A DNA stretch of 40,101 nucleotides from an uncultured Collinsella sp. Lineage in GTDB: Bacteria; Actinomycetota; Coriobacteriia; Coriobacteriales; Coriobacteriaceae. Below the pieces are notes generated by a model, which saw nothing but the letters and a program-made list of their open reading frames with translations, had not been told where the DNA came from and searched no databases. This document shows positions 7,951 to 16,218 of the stretch, in pieces; the first letter of the stretch is position 1; each line of letters starts with the position of its first letter. The DNA lies in contig CABSNL010000015.1 of NCBI GenBank assembly GCA_902479095.1, positions 1 through 40,101 on the forward strand, written 5' to 3'. The translations under genes and the position numbers were made by a program.

Positions 7951-9417
7951 TTGTCACAGTTCACCGATATCAGCCGCATTAACGTGTGCGGCGGCGACGG
8001 CGGAGCCGGATGCATGTCGTTTAGGCGCGAGGCATTTGTCCCCAAGGGCGGCCCCGATGGCGGCGACGGCGGTCGTGGCGGCAATGTCGTCATCCAGGCC
8101 GATGCTCAGCTGTCTTCGCTGATCGATTACCGCTTTAAGCATCACTTTCGCGCCGAGCGCGGCACGCACGGGCAGGGTGCCCGTCGTAACGGCAAGAGCG
8201 GCGAGGACCTGATTCTCAAGGTCCCTATGGGTACCGTGGTGCGCGAGCTCGACCCCGAGACGCAGACCCCGATGTTCGATATTGCCGATCTGGTGCATGA
8301 TGGCGAGCGCGTTGTCGTGGCCCCTGGTGGCGCCGGTGGTCTCGGCAATACGCACTTTGTGACGTCGGTGCGCCGCGCGCCCGCGTTCGCCCAGCTGGGC
8401 GAGCCGGCCGAGGAGCACTGGATTGAGCTCGAGATGAAGCTCATGGCCGATGCCGCGCTCGTGGGCTTCCCCTCGGTGGGTAAGTCATCTCTCATCGCGC
8501 GCATGAGTGCCGCCCGCCCCAAGATCGCCGACTACCCGTTTACCACGCTCGTGCCGAATCTCGGCATGGTGCGTGCCGGCGAATATTCTTACGTCGTTGC
8601 CGACGTCCCCGGTCTTATCGAAGGCGCGAGCGAGGGCAAGGGCCTGGGTCACCAGTTCCTGCGCCACATTGAGCGTACGGCTCTGATCATGCATGTCGTC
8701 GACATGACGGGTGGTTTTGAGGATCGCGATCCGGTCGAGGATTACCACATCATCAACCGCGAGCTCGAGCAGTATGGCGCCGAGCTCTCGGAGCGTCCGC
8801 AGATCGTCGTTGCCAACAAGTGCGACGCGCCGGGCACGGCCGACAAGATTGCCGACCTTAAGCGCGCAGCGCTCGACGATGGGCATATGTTCTTTGCTGT
8901 GTCTGCTGTGACGGGCGCCGGCCTCAACACGCTGATGCTTGCCGTGGGCGAGCAAGTGGCTAAGCTGCGCGCCGAGTTGACTGTCTCAGATGAGCCGGTC
9001 GTTCTGCGCGACGATGAGTGGGAGCGCCGCCGCCTGCAGCGTGAGAAGCGTTTCCGCATTGTCCAGGAAGAGCCCGGTGCTTTCCGCGTGGTCGGTCGTG
9101 CCATCGAGCGCATGGTCATCCAGACCGACTGGGAAAATGAGGAAGCCGTCATTTACCTGCAGCATAAGTTTGCGCGTATGGGTGTTGACGACGCGCTCGA
9201 GAAGGCCGGTTGCCGTGCGGGCGACGAGGTCCGCATTTGCCAGCGCGCCTTTGACTTTGAGGGCGCTGAGGACTTCTCGGAGTACGAGGAGCTCGAGGAT
9301 GCTGACGAGGACGTTGCCGTTGAAGCCATTGACGTGGCCGATGCTGCGGATGAGGGCGTCGAGGTTGTCGATGCGGCGGATGCCGCGGGCGATGCCGAGA
9401 CCTCGGAGGGCGAGTAA
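7951..9417 (+). CDS. obgE: GTPase Obg (CgtA), ribosome assembly factor
   Basis: A GTPase acting in late 50S assembly and stress responses. Domain order is the Gly-rich Obg fold (about 1-158, GGDGGAGCMSFRREAFVP), the G domain with P-loop GFPSVGKSS, G3 DVPGLIEGA, G4 NKCD and G5 SAVTG, then the C-terminal OCT domain (about 340-430) and an acidic Ala/Asp/Glu-rich tail of about 55 residues. The start is TTG 7951, 8 nt after AGGAGG at 7937-7942. At 488 residues it is longer than the usual 430 or so because of the tail. nadD begins 3 bp after the stop. Confidence 0.97.
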   Translation: MSQFTDISRINVCGGDGGAGCMSFRREAFVPKGGPDGGDGGRGGNVVIQADAQLSSLIDYRFKHHFRAERGTHGQGARRNGKSGEDLILKVPMGTVVRELDPETQTPMFDIADLVHDGERVVVAPGGAGGLGNTHFVTSVRRAPAFAQLGEPAEEHWIELEMKLMADAALVGFPSVGKSSLIARMSAARPKIADYPFTTLVPNLGMVRAGEYSYVVADVPGLIEGASEGKGLGHQFLRHIERTALIMHVVDMTGGFEDRDPVEDYHIINRELEQYGAELSERPQIVVANKCDAPGTADKIADLKRAALDDGHMFFAVSAVTGAGLNTLMLAVGEQVAKLRAELTVSDEPVVLRDDEWERRRLQREKRFRIVQEEPGAFRVVGRAIERMVIQTDWENEEAVIYLQHKFARMGVDDALEKAGCRAGDEVRICQRAFDFEGAEDFSEYEELEDADEDVAVEAIDVADAADEGVEVVDAADAAGDAETSEGE

Positions 9418-9420
9418 GCC

Positions 9421-10098
9421 ATGTCGCTGCGCGGTGGAATCGGTCTGCCCGAGCTTCCTCTAGAGGACGGGCGGGAGTTTAGGCTCGGCATTATGGGCGG
9501 CACATTCGACCCGATTCATTACGGGCACTTGGTGACTGCCGAGCAGGCGCGCGAGTCGCTCGACTTGGACGCTGTGCTCTTTATGCCGGCGGGCTCTCCT
9601 GCCTTTAAGCTTGACAAGCCGGTGACGCCTGCCGAGGACCGTTATGCCATGACGGTCCTCGCCACCGCCGCGAACCCGGCCTTTTTGGCGAGCCGGTTCG
9701 AGATCGACCGTCCGGGCGTAACCTATACGGCCGATACGCTCCATGCCCTTCGCGACTTTTACCCGCCGCAGGTAAAGCTTTACTTTATTACGGGCGCCGA
9801 CGCGATTATCGATATCGTGACCTGGCATGATGCCGAACGAATCGCTGAGCTTGCTACCTTTATTGCGGCGACGCGACCGGGCTTTGATATCGATACGGCG
9901 CGTGCCCGAATCAAAGAGTCGGGGCTGCCGTTCGACGTGCGCTATATTCAGATTCCGGCGCTGGCGATCAGCTCGACGAACATTCGTAAGCGAGTTGCCC
10001 GCGGCATGAGCGTGCGCTATCTTACGAGCGAGTCCGTGCTCGGCTACATTCGCAAGCGCAGGCTATATGCCGATTTGGGCCAAGAGGATTTTGAGTGA
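9421..10098 (+). CDS. nadD: Nicotinate-nucleotide adenylyltransferase
   Basis: It transfers AMP from ATP to nicotinate mononucleotide, giving deamido-NAD, a required step of NAD synthesis. The nucleotidyltransferase motifs are present: GGTFDPIHYGH near the N-terminus and ISSTNIRKR near the C-terminus. The 225 residues include an N-terminal extension of about 24 before the first strand. The ATG lies 3 bp after the obgE stop; the likely ribosome site GAGGGCGAG is inside the end of obgE. The Obg-NadD-YqeK-RsfS order is common in Gram-positive genomes. Confidence 0.96.
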   Translation: MSLRGGIGLPELPLEDGREFRLGIMGGTFDPIHYGHLVTAEQARESLDLDAVLFMPAGSPAFKLDKPVTPAEDRYAMTVLATAANPAFLASRFEIDRPGVTYTADTLHALRDFYPPQVKLYFITGADAIIDIVTWHDAERIAELATFIAATRPGFDIDTARARIKESGLPFDVRYIQIPALAISSTNIRKRVARGMSVRYLTSESVLGYIRKRRLYADLGQEDFE

Positions 10099-10110
10099 TG
10101 GGGGTCTACG

Positions 10111-10719
10111 TTGTCGGTAGAGGATCAGTTTGAGGGCGATGAGCGCGCGCTGCTCAAGCGCATTCAAGAGCTGCTCGATGTTCGCATGAAGGATAAGCGC
10201 AAGCGCTATGTGCATTCGCTGGGTGTTGCCGAGACCGCACTTCATCTGGCCGAGGTCTACGGCGTTGACCGCTTTGATGCCGCTGCCGCCGGCTTGATCC
10301 ACGACTGGGACAAGGTGCTTTCCGATGACGAGCTGGTCACGCGCGCTCTGCATTACGGCATTAAGATTGCCGGCTCTCCTTCTGCCGCGACGCCGCTTTT
10401 GCATGGCCCTGTTGCCGCCTATGAGCTTCCGCAGCTTTTTCCCGAGCTGTCGCCGGCGGTCTTTCAGGCTGTCGACCGTCACACCGTGGGTGCCTGCGAT
10501 ATGACGCCGCTCGATATGGTGGTCTTTGTGGCCGATGCCATCGAGCCCAACCGCCACGGCGACTATGCACGTGCGCTGCGCAAGATGGTGGGGGAGTCGA
10601 CGCTCGACGAGTTGTTCTTCTCCTGTTTTGCGCAGGGTTTGGTCTATGTGATTCAGTCCGGGCGCTATCTTTATCCCACGGCTATTTCGATTTACAACCA
10701 TTACGCCCAGCTGCGCTAG
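10111..10719 (+). CDS. yqeK: YqeK-family HD-domain Ap4A hydrolase
   Basis: An HD-superfamily metal-dependent phosphohydrolase; YqeK enzymes cleave diadenosine tetraphosphate symmetrically to two ADP. Visible are the metal-binding GLIHDWDK, the histidines of PLLHGPVAAYELP and AVDRHTVGA, and the second aspartate motif FVADAIEPNR. It has 202 residues, normal for the family. The start appears to be TTG 10111, preceded by GGGGG. It is 12 bp after nadD, and the pairing with nadD is typical. Confidence 0.93.
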   Translation: MSVEDQFEGDERALLKRIQELLDVRMKDKRKRYVHSLGVAETALHLAEVYGVDRFDAAAAGLIHDWDKVLSDDELVTRALHYGIKIAGSPSAATPLLHGPVAAYELPQLFPELSPAVFQAVDRHTVGACDMTPLDMVVFVADAIEPNRHGDYARALRKMVGESTLDELFFSCFAQGLVYVIQSGRYLYPTAISIYNHYAQLR

Positions 10720-10746
10720 CTCGGGCTGTCTAGAAAGAGGTATTCC

Positions 10747-11202
10747 ATGGCCGACGAGACCATGACCGACGAGCAGATTCTTGAAGGTGTGGAGCACAAG
10801 AGCTTCGTCGCCACGTCCGACCGCACTGCCGCCTCGCTGTCTGCGAGCGGTGTCGCCGCCGAGGATGTCGCCCGCGCCGCCGCGCAGGCCGCCTACGACA
10901 AGAAGGGCGAGGACGTTCAGGTGCTCGACCTGACCGAGCTTTCCGATGTGTGCGACTATTTTGTGCTTGCCACCGGTACCAACAACCGCCAGGTCGATTC
11001 TATCGTCGACGAGATCGAGGAGAAGGTCGCCGAGGCTTGCGGCGAGCATCCGTTCTCCATCGAGGGCCGCGAGCAGAAGACCTGGATGCTCATGGACTAT
11101 GGTTCGGTTGTCGTCCACGTCTTCACTCCCGAAGCCCGCGACTTCTACCGCCTCGAGAAACTCTGGGGAGACGCCCCCCAGCTCCCCCTCAACCTCCTCT
11201 AG
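10747..11202 (+). CDS. rsfS: Ribosomal silencing factor RsfS
   Basis: RsfS binds L14 and blocks joining of the 30S and 50S subunits under starvation. The core (about 40-150) shows DVCDYFVLATGTNNRQVD and GSVVVHVFTPEARDFYRLEKLWGD split across the expected strands. The N-terminal 38 residues are a polar, Ala-rich extension without clear homology. It lies 27 bp after yqeK with an AAGAGG ribosome site, and a strong terminator ends the operon behind it. Confidence 0.95.
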   Translation: MADETMTDEQILEGVEHKSFVATSDRTAASLSASGVAAEDVARAAAQAAYDKKGEDVQVLDLTELSDVCDYFVLATGTNNRQVDSIVDEIEEKVAEACGEHPFSIEGREQKTWMLMDYGSVVVHVFTPEARDFYRLEKLWGDAPQLPLNLL

Positions 11203-11243
11203 TAGCTCATTTGAGACGGGGTTTAGCTACCCTCACGCATATC

Positions 11244-11286
11244 GCCGGGCAGGTGCGGTTTTCCGCACCTGCCCGGCTTTCTTTTT
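11244..11286 (+). terminator. Strong intrinsic terminator after rsfS
   Basis: A perfect 15-bp GC-rich stem (11244-11258 with 11263-11277) closes a TTTT loop and is followed by TTTCTTTTT. It sits between convergent rsfS and dinB; the minus-strand side lacks a T-tract, so it mainly serves the + strand operon. Confidence 0.93.
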
Positions 11287-11298
11287 GCCCAAAGGCGG

Positions 11299-12552
11299 TT
11301 AATCGTTGAAGCGGGATTGGCGGCCGAAGGAAAGGGCGGTGTCGCCGAATTTGTCTCGGACGGCGTCGATGGCGACGGAGAGGTCGCGGCGGTCGCTGGA
11401 TTGGGCTCCGCGGTCATCGATCTCGCAGAACAGGTCAGTCTGGATGCCGCCTTGGTGGTCGAAGTCGCTCATGCCGATGCCCGCTAAGCGAACATGCATG
11501 CCATCCTGCCAGATGTTGTCGAGCAGTTCGAGTGCAACCGCCACGAAGATGTTCTCATCGTCGGTCGGATGAGGCAGCCGGCGCTGTGCCGAGCGACCGC
11601 TTCCATACGAATACTTGAGCTTGAGCGTCACCGTGGCGCCCGTCAGCCCCTGACGGCGCAGACGGCGTCCCACTGACTCTCCCAACAGCGCAATCGCCGC
11701 CTCAATATCCTCACGCTCAGTCAAATCTTTAGCAAAGGTGCGTTCATTGCTGACCGACTTGACCTCGTGCTCTTCATCAAGACTCGTGACTTCGGAGATT
11801 TCGAGTCCCAGCGCACGCTGGCGCATGCGTTCGCCGTTGACGCCAAAAATAGAGGCCAAGGTGGATTCCGGTGCACGTGATAGCTCGCCGAGGGTGTAGA
11901 TGCGCATGCGGCGCAGTCGCTCCTCGGCCGAGCGCCCGATGCCGCTCATGGCAGATACCGGCAGCGCGGCCAAAAAGCGCTGCTCGGTTCCGGGGCGCAC
12001 GATGGTCAGCCCAAACGGCTTATCCCGCTCGCTTGCGATCTTTGCGACCGTCTTGTTGCAGCCCACGCCAATGGAACAGGTCACTCCCAGCCCTGCCACG
12101 CGGTCGCTTATACGCCGCGCAACCAGCAGCGGGTCTTCGGGCGCAAAGCGACCCGGTGTGATATCGATAAAGGCTTCGTCGATGGATACGCGCTCAACAC
12201 GCGGGGTCTCGTCGGCGAGAATCGCCATGACCTGCGCGCTCACCTCGCGGTATCGGTCAAAGTGCCCGTGTGTCCAAATGGCTTGCGGGCACAAGCGCCG
12301 TGCCTCGGCCGAGGCCATGGCAGAGTGCACGCCAAAGCGACGCGCCTCATACGAACACGTGGACACGACGCCACGCGAATCGGCGTCTCCGCCCACGATG
12401 AGCGGCTTTCCTCGCCATTCGGGATGATCGAGCATTTCCACGCTCGCAAAAAACGCATCAAGGTCCATGAGGCCAACCGCCGGACCCGTCCAGGGAGGCG
12501 GCGTGACGCCCATGGCATCCTCATAACCGTATGTATGTTCGCGTCTTTCCAT
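11299..12552 (-). CDS. dinB: DNA polymerase IV (Y-family translesion polymerase)
   Basis: An error-prone polymerase that bypasses template lesions. Its 417 residues contain the catalytic DLDAFFASVE (metal-binding D30 and D32 region), the steric-gate segment, the palm motif VSIDEAFID, the helix-hairpin-helix thumb (VSAMSGIGRSAEERL) and a little-finger domain (about 260-370). The ATG at 12550-12552 has no ribosome-binding site; instead an extended -10 promoter lies 6 bp upstream, suggesting a leaderless mRNA. A later in-frame ATG at 12511-12513 is possible. No beta-clamp-binding motif is obvious at the C-terminus. It is the only complete gene on this strand, flanked by a convergent rsfS and divergent rpsP. 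Confidence 0.95.
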   Translation of the reverse strand: MERREHTYGYEDAMGVTPPPWTGPAVGLMDLDAFFASVEMLDHPEWRGKPLIVGGDADSRGVVSTCSYEARRFGVHSAMASAEARRLCPQAIWTHGHFDRYREVSAQVMAILADETPRVERVSIDEAFIDITPGRFAPEDPLLVARRISDRVAGLGVTCSIGVGCNKTVAKIASERDKPFGLTIVRPGTEQRFLAALPVSAMSGIGRSAEERLRRMRIYTLGELSRAPESTLASIFGVNGERMRQRALGLEISEVTSLDEEHEVKSVSNERTFAKDLTEREDIEAAIALLGESVGRRLRRQGLTGATVTLKLKYSYGSGRSAQRRLPHPTDDENIFVAVALELLDNIWQDGMHVRLAGIGMSDFDHQGGIQTDLFCEIDDRGAQSSDRRDLSVAIDAVRDKFGDTALSFGRQSRFND

Positions 12553-12558
12553 GTCATG

Positions 12559-12567
12559 AGTATACCA
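12559..12567 (-). promoter_or_regulatory. Extended -10 promoter of dinB, probably leaderless
   Basis: On the minus strand the bases read TGGTATACT, a TGn-extended -10 with five of six consensus bases. A start point about 7 nt downstream falls on the A of the dinB ATG at 12552. No good -35 box is seen 17 bp upstream. Confidence 0.6.
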
Positions 12568-12668
12568 CGCAGCTCATGTGGGGTGCGTGTATGTGCTTGC
12601 AAATCCCGAATTCTTGTCTAAGATATGGATTTGCCCTCGACTACACCGAAGAAGTTGGTCTCACGGAC

Positions 12669-12697
12669 TTCACCTGCCCGCGTCGATGGCGTATTAT
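12669..12697 (+). promoter_or_regulatory. Promoter for the rpsP operon
   Basis: TTCACC (12669-12674), a 17-bp spacer and TATTAT (12692-12697). The -10 is good and the -35 matches four of six positions. It would give a leader of about 50 nt to the TTG start of rpsP. Confidence 0.65.
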
Positions 12698-12753
12698 GTT
12701 CAACTGTTTGTTTGTAGTTGCAGCCTAAAGCTGCTTGGTTGGAGGAGTTTCCT

Positions 12754-13095
12754 TTGGCAGTCAAGATTCGCCTTGCTCGTCACGGCGCTAAGAAGCGTCC
12801 GTACTACCGTGTCGTCGTCGCCGATTCCCGCGCCCCGCGTGACGGTCGTATCATCGAGGAGGTTGGCCGCTACAACCCGATGACCGCCCCCAAGACCATC
12901 AACCTCGACCTCGAGAAGATCGCCGACTGGCAGTCCAAGGGCGCTCAGCTCACCGACGCCGTCGCCGCTCTGGTCAAGGCCGCCAACGAGGGCGAGAAGA
13001 CCGAGACCGTCGTCAAGAAGTCCAAGAAGCAGCTCGCCAAAGAGGCCGAGGCCGCTAAGGCTGCCGCTGAGGCCGCTGAGGGCGCCGAGGAGTAA
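12754..13095 (+). CDS. rpsP: 30S ribosomal protein S16
   Basis: S16 stabilises the 5' domain of 16S rRNA. The conserved opening (AVKIRLARHGAKKRPYYRVV) and DGRIIEEVGRYNP identify it. The start is TTG 12754, 8 nt after GGAGGAG (12741-12747 region); a frame extending to 12718 adds residues not found in the family. It has 113 residues against 82 in E. coli, because of an Ala/Glu/Lys-rich tail (about 90-113), common among actinobacterial S16 proteins. It is the first gene of rpsP-khpA-rimM-trmD-lepB. Confidence 0.97.
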   Translation: MAVKIRLARHGAKKRPYYRVVVADSRAPRDGRIIEEVGRYNPMTAPKTINLDLEKIADWQSKGAQLTDAVAALVKAANEGEKTETVVKKSKKQLAKEAEAAKAAAEAAEGAEE

Positions 13096-13098
13096 ATC

Positions 13099-13383
13099 GT
13101 GCCTGAGGTTGACGCTGCACAGCTCGAGGGTGAGGCAATGCTCTCAGATCGCATCGCTGATCTCGTCGAATATCTCGTTGTTCAGATCGTCGACGACCCG
13201 GATTCCGTGAGCCTTGAGGTCATCGATGGTGACGACGCCTCTACAATTGAGGTTTCGGTCGCCGAGGATGACGTCGCAAAGGTCATCGGCCGTCGTGGCC
13301 GTACCATCAAGGCCATTCGCACGCTCGCCCGTGCACTGGCCGCTCGCCTCGACACTGCTGTCGAGGTAGAGGTTCTGGGCTAG
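13099..13383 (+). CDS. khpA: KH-domain RNA-binding protein KhpA
   Basis: A small single-KH-domain protein that binds RNA; in Gram-positives KhpA partners KhpB and affects cell size and small-RNA function. The GxxG loop is visible in VIGRRGRTIKAIR (about 62-74). Two starts are plausible: GTG 13099 (GAGGAG 6 nt upstream) giving 94 residues, or ATG 13138 (GAGGG 7 nt upstream) giving 81 residues and the more typical start at the first KH-flanking helix. It sits between rpsP and rimM as in many bacteria. Confidence 0.93.
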   Translation: MPEVDAAQLEGEAMLSDRIADLVEYLVVQIVDDPDSVSLEVIDGDDASTIEVSVAEDDVAKVIGRRGRTIKAIRTLARALAARLDTAVEVEVLG

Positions 13384-13387
13384 GACC

Positions 13388-13909
13388 TTGAGGTCCCAGT
13401 ACAAAAACATCGCCCGTGTGGTCAAGCCGCACGGAAGGAAGGGGGAGGTCCTCGCGCAGCCGCTGCGGGGGCTTCCTTCTGTATTAGAGCCGGGTATGCG
13501 GGTCGCTCTGACGCCGCCGGCGCTCAAGCGCGACCGCTTTTGCACGGTCGTGTCCGTCACCGATACGGGCGATGGCGATCTGGTCTCGTTTGAGGGCATT
13601 GACGACTTGACAGCCGCCGAGGGCATCACGGGATGCTATGTGCTGGCAAATCGTGACGATTTTGAGCTCGATTCGCTCGACGCTGCCTATACCGACCTGA
13701 TGGGTCGCGAGGTGGTCGACGAGCGGTTCGGTTCGCTCGGCACGATCGTCGAGATCATGTCGACGCCCGCCAACGATGTTTGGGTTGTCGAGGGCGATCG
13801 GTACGGCGAGGTGCTGATTCCCGTGATCGAGCAGGTTGTGCTCGATCTTCCCGACACAGGAACAATTTCCGTCCACGTTATGGACGGCCTGATCGATATG
13901 GACAAGTAG
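13388..13909 (+). CDS. rimM: Ribosome maturation factor RimM
   Basis: RimM binds S19 and aids maturation of the 30S head. The N-terminal RimM domain (IARVVKPHGRKGEVLAQPL) and a C-terminal PRC-barrel region (about 95-170, TDLMGREVVDERFGSLGTI) are both present. It has 173 residues, normal length. The start is TTG 13388, four bases after the khpA stop, with only a short GGA as ribosome site, so translation probably depends on coupling. trmD starts 10 bp after the stop. Confidence 0.95.
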   Translation: MRSQYKNIARVVKPHGRKGEVLAQPLRGLPSVLEPGMRVALTPPALKRDRFCTVVSVTDTGDGDLVSFEGIDDLTAAEGITGCYVLANRDDFELDSLDAAYTDLMGREVVDERFGSLGTIVEIMSTPANDVWVVEGDRYGEVLIPVIEQVVLDLPDTGTISVHVMDGLIDMDK

Positions 13910-13919
13910 GGAGGACAAC

Positions 13920-14678
13920 ATGCTGATTGAGACCCTTTCGGTCTTTCCCGAGATGTTTGAGCCCGTCATGTCCACATCGATTTTGGGCCGCGCCCGCAAG
14001 GCCGGCCTTTTTGATTTTAAGGCGTATAACCTGCGCGACTGGACGCACGACCGCCATCGCACCGTCGATGACGAGCCGTACGGCGGCGGGCAGGGCATGC
14101 TTATGAAGGTCGAGCCAATCGCAGAGGCCATCGAGGCCATTAGCGCAGAGGGTCCCAAGCCCACGGTTGTGTTCTTCACCCCCTGTGGCGAGCCCTTTAC
14201 GCAGCATGTGGCCGAGCGCCTGCTCAAAAGTGAGCGCCTGCTGTTTGTGTGTAGCCGTTACGAGGGCGTCGACGAGCGCGCGTATGCGTATGCCGATGAA
14301 CGTCTGTCGATCGGCGACTATGTGCTCACGGGCGGCGAGCTGCCCGCGATGGTCGTTGCCGATGCCGTCGTACGCCTCATTCCCGGCGCCCTTGGTGACG
14401 AAATGAGCAACGTCGACGAGTCGTTCTCGACCGCCGAGGACGGAGGCCTGCTCGAGTACGCGCAGTACACCCGTCCTGCCGAGTTCAACGGCGAGGGCGT
14501 GCCGCCGGTGCTTGTGAGCGGCGATCACGCCAAGGTCGATGCCTGGCGTCGCAAGAACGCCATCGAGCGCACCTGCCGCTGGCGTCCCGACCTGATCGAG
14601 ACTGCGCGGCTCACGCCCCAGGAGCGTGCATATGCGCAGGAGATCCTTGACGCTTCGTATTCGCAGAGCGAGGAGTGA
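13920..14678 (+). CDS. trmD: tRNA (guanine-37-N1)-methyltransferase
   Basis: It methylates G37 next to the anticodon with S-adenosylmethionine and prevents +1 frameshifting. The 252 residues contain the trefoil-knot SAM site (VCSRYEGVDERA and SIGDYVLTGGELPAM) and the N-terminal opening LIETLSVFPEMFEPVMSTS. ATG 13920 follows GGGAGGAC. The stop TGA at 14676-14678 lies 2 bp before the lepB ATG. Confidence 0.97.
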   Translation: MLIETLSVFPEMFEPVMSTSILGRARKAGLFDFKAYNLRDWTHDRHRTVDDEPYGGGQGMLMKVEPIAEAIEAISAEGPKPTVVFFTPCGEPFTQHVAERLLKSERLLFVCSRYEGVDERAYAYADERLSIGDYVLTGGELPAMVVADAVVRLIPGALGDEMSNVDESFSTAEDGGLLEYAQYTRPAEFNGEGVPPVLVSGDHAKVDAWRRKNAIERTCRWRPDLIETARLTPQERAYAQEILDASYSQSEE

Positions 14679-14680
14679 GT

Positions 14681-15244
14681 ATGGTTCCTACGCAACATTC
14701 CGCGTTGAGGGGCGCTTTTGAGTGGATCGCGGTCATCGCGATCGCGCTTGTGGCCACCTTCCTGATCCGCACCTTTGTGGTCGAGCCCTTTGTGGTGCCC
14801 ACCGGCTCTATGGAGGACACAATCGAGATTGGCGACCAGATCCTGGCGCAAAAGGTGAGCCTCGAGCTCGGTCAGCCCGTCAAGCAGGGCGATATCGTTG
14901 TGTTTCACAACCCTGATGGCACCTCCGAGCATGATGTTCTTGTCAAGCGCGTTATTGCCACGGCCGGCCAGACGGTCGACCTGCAGGACGGCAAGGTGGT
15001 CGTTGACGGCCAGGCGCTCGACGAGGACTACACGACCGGCATGAGCTGGCCGCTTTCGGTCCAGGCGCCCGCCGCCCAGGCGAGCTATCCCTACACCGTC
15101 CCCGACGGGTGCGTGTGGGTGATGGGCGACAACCGCGAAAACTCTGCCGACTCACGCTACTTTGGCCCGGTCGACCGTTCGGATTTGATCGCCGTGGCGC
15201 TCGTGCGTTACTGGCCGCTCAACCGTCTGGGCGCTATCGACTAA
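14681..15244 (+). CDS. lepB: Signal peptidase I
   Basis: It cleaves signal peptides from secreted proteins on the outer face of the membrane. One N-terminal membrane helix (about 13-33) precedes the catalytic Ser in PTGSMEDTI (S43) and the general-base Lys in VLVKRVIATAG (K89). Box E, GDNRENSADSRYFGPV, is complete. I chose ATG 14681, with GAGGAG at 14670-14675; the alternative GTG at 14675 overlaps that ribosome site. It has 187 residues. Many genomes have rplS after trmD; here lepB takes that place and rplS lies 7 kb away. Confidence 0.95.
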   Translation: MVPTQHSALRGAFEWIAVIAIALVATFLIRTFVVEPFVVPTGSMEDTIEIGDQILAQKVSLELGQPVKQGDIVVFHNPDGTSEHDVLVKRVIATAGQTVDLQDGKVVVDGQALDEDYTTGMSWPLSVQAPAAQASYPYTVPDGCVWVMGDNRENSADSRYFGPVDRSDLIAVALVRYWPLNRLGAID

Positions 15245-15251
15245 AAACCGC

Positions 15252-15257
15252 TATAGT
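15252..15257 (+). promoter_or_regulatory. Possible -10 box ahead of glyQ
   Basis: TATAGT stands 46 bp before glyQ in the 59-bp gap after lepB. No convincing -35 box is found at 16-18 bp and no TGn extension, so glyQ may instead be read from the upstream operon. Confidence 0.25.
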
Positions 15258-15303
15258 ACAGTACCTAACCGTGTAATCGTTTCGACGAGGGGATATTAGA
15301 GGC

Positions 15304-16215
15304 ATGAACGCTTCATCGCTTTCCTTCCAAGACATCATCCTGCGCCTCCAGCAGTACTGGGGCGAGCAGGGCTGCGTCATTATGCAGCCCTATGACTCCG
15401 AGGTCGGTGCCGGTACCTTCCATACCGCGACCACGCTGCGCTCGCTCGGTCCCGCCGAGTGGCGCACCTGCTATGCGCAGCCCTGCCGCCGTCCCGCCGA
15501 CGGCCGCTACGGCGAGAACCCCAACCGCATGCAGCATTACTATCAGTTCCAGGTGCTCATCAAGCCCTCACCGGTCAACGCCCAGGAGCTCTACCTGGGG
15601 TCTCTTGCCGCTATCGGTCTGGACCCCAACGACCATGACGTCCGCTTTGTCGAGGACGACTGGGAGAGCCCGACGCTCGGCGCCTGGGGCCTTGGCTGGG
15701 AGGTCTGGCTCAATGGCATGGAGGTCACGCAGTTTACGTACTTCCAGCAGGTGGGCGGTATCGAGGTCGACCCCGTTCCTGTCGAGATCACCTACGGCCT
15801 GGAGCGTATCGCCATGTACGCCCAGGGCGTTAACTCGGTCTACGACCTGGTGTGGAGCTACCTGCCCGACGGCACGCCCATGACCTATGGCGACGTGTTC
15901 CTCGAGAACGAGCGCGAGTTCAGTGCCTATAACTTTGAGGTCGCCAACGTCGAGATGATGCGTCAGAAGTTTGACGACTACGAGGCCGAGTGCCACTCCT
16001 GTCTGGAGCGCAAACTGCCGCTGCCGGCATACGACTGCGTCATGAAGTGCAGCCACGCCTTCAACCTGCTCGATGCCCGCGGCGCGCTGTCCGCGGTCGA
16101 GCGTGCCAACTACATCCTGCGCGTCCGCGCTGTCGCCAAGGCGTGCTGCGAGGCCTACATGGCCGAGGTCGCCGGAGTCAACGAGAATGCCGACCAGGAA
16201 GGCGAGGTGGCGTAA
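15304..16215 (+). CDS. glyQ: Glycyl-tRNA synthetase alpha subunit
   Basis: The catalytic subunit of the alpha2-beta2 type class II synthetase that charges tRNA-Gly. Family hallmarks include RLQQYWGEQGCVIMQPYD, EVGAGTFHTAT and the Phe/Tyr/Gln-rich HYYQFQVLIKPSP. It has 303 residues, normal length. ATG 15304 follows GAGGGG and AGAGG. glyS starts 3 bp after the stop. Confidence 0.98.
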   Translation: MNASSLSFQDIILRLQQYWGEQGCVIMQPYDSEVGAGTFHTATTLRSLGPAEWRTCYAQPCRRPADGRYGENPNRMQHYYQFQVLIKPSPVNAQELYLGSLAAIGLDPNDHDVRFVEDDWESPTLGAWGLGWEVWLNGMEVTQFTYFQQVGGIEVDPVPVEITYGLERIAMYAQGVNSVYDLVWSYLPDGTPMTYGDVFLENEREFSAYNFEVANVEMMRQKFDDYEAECHSCLERKLPLPAYDCVMKCSHAFNLLDARGALSAVERANYILRVRAVAKACCEAYMAEVAGVNENADQEGEVA

Positions 16216-16218
16216 GCC

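Noticed and set aside
12528..12541. Possible LexA/SOS box (cgtatgtatgttcg) near the dinB start
   Set aside because: Only one half-site fits the Actinobacterial GAAC-N4-GTTC pattern, and it lies inside the coding sequence unless a later start is used.
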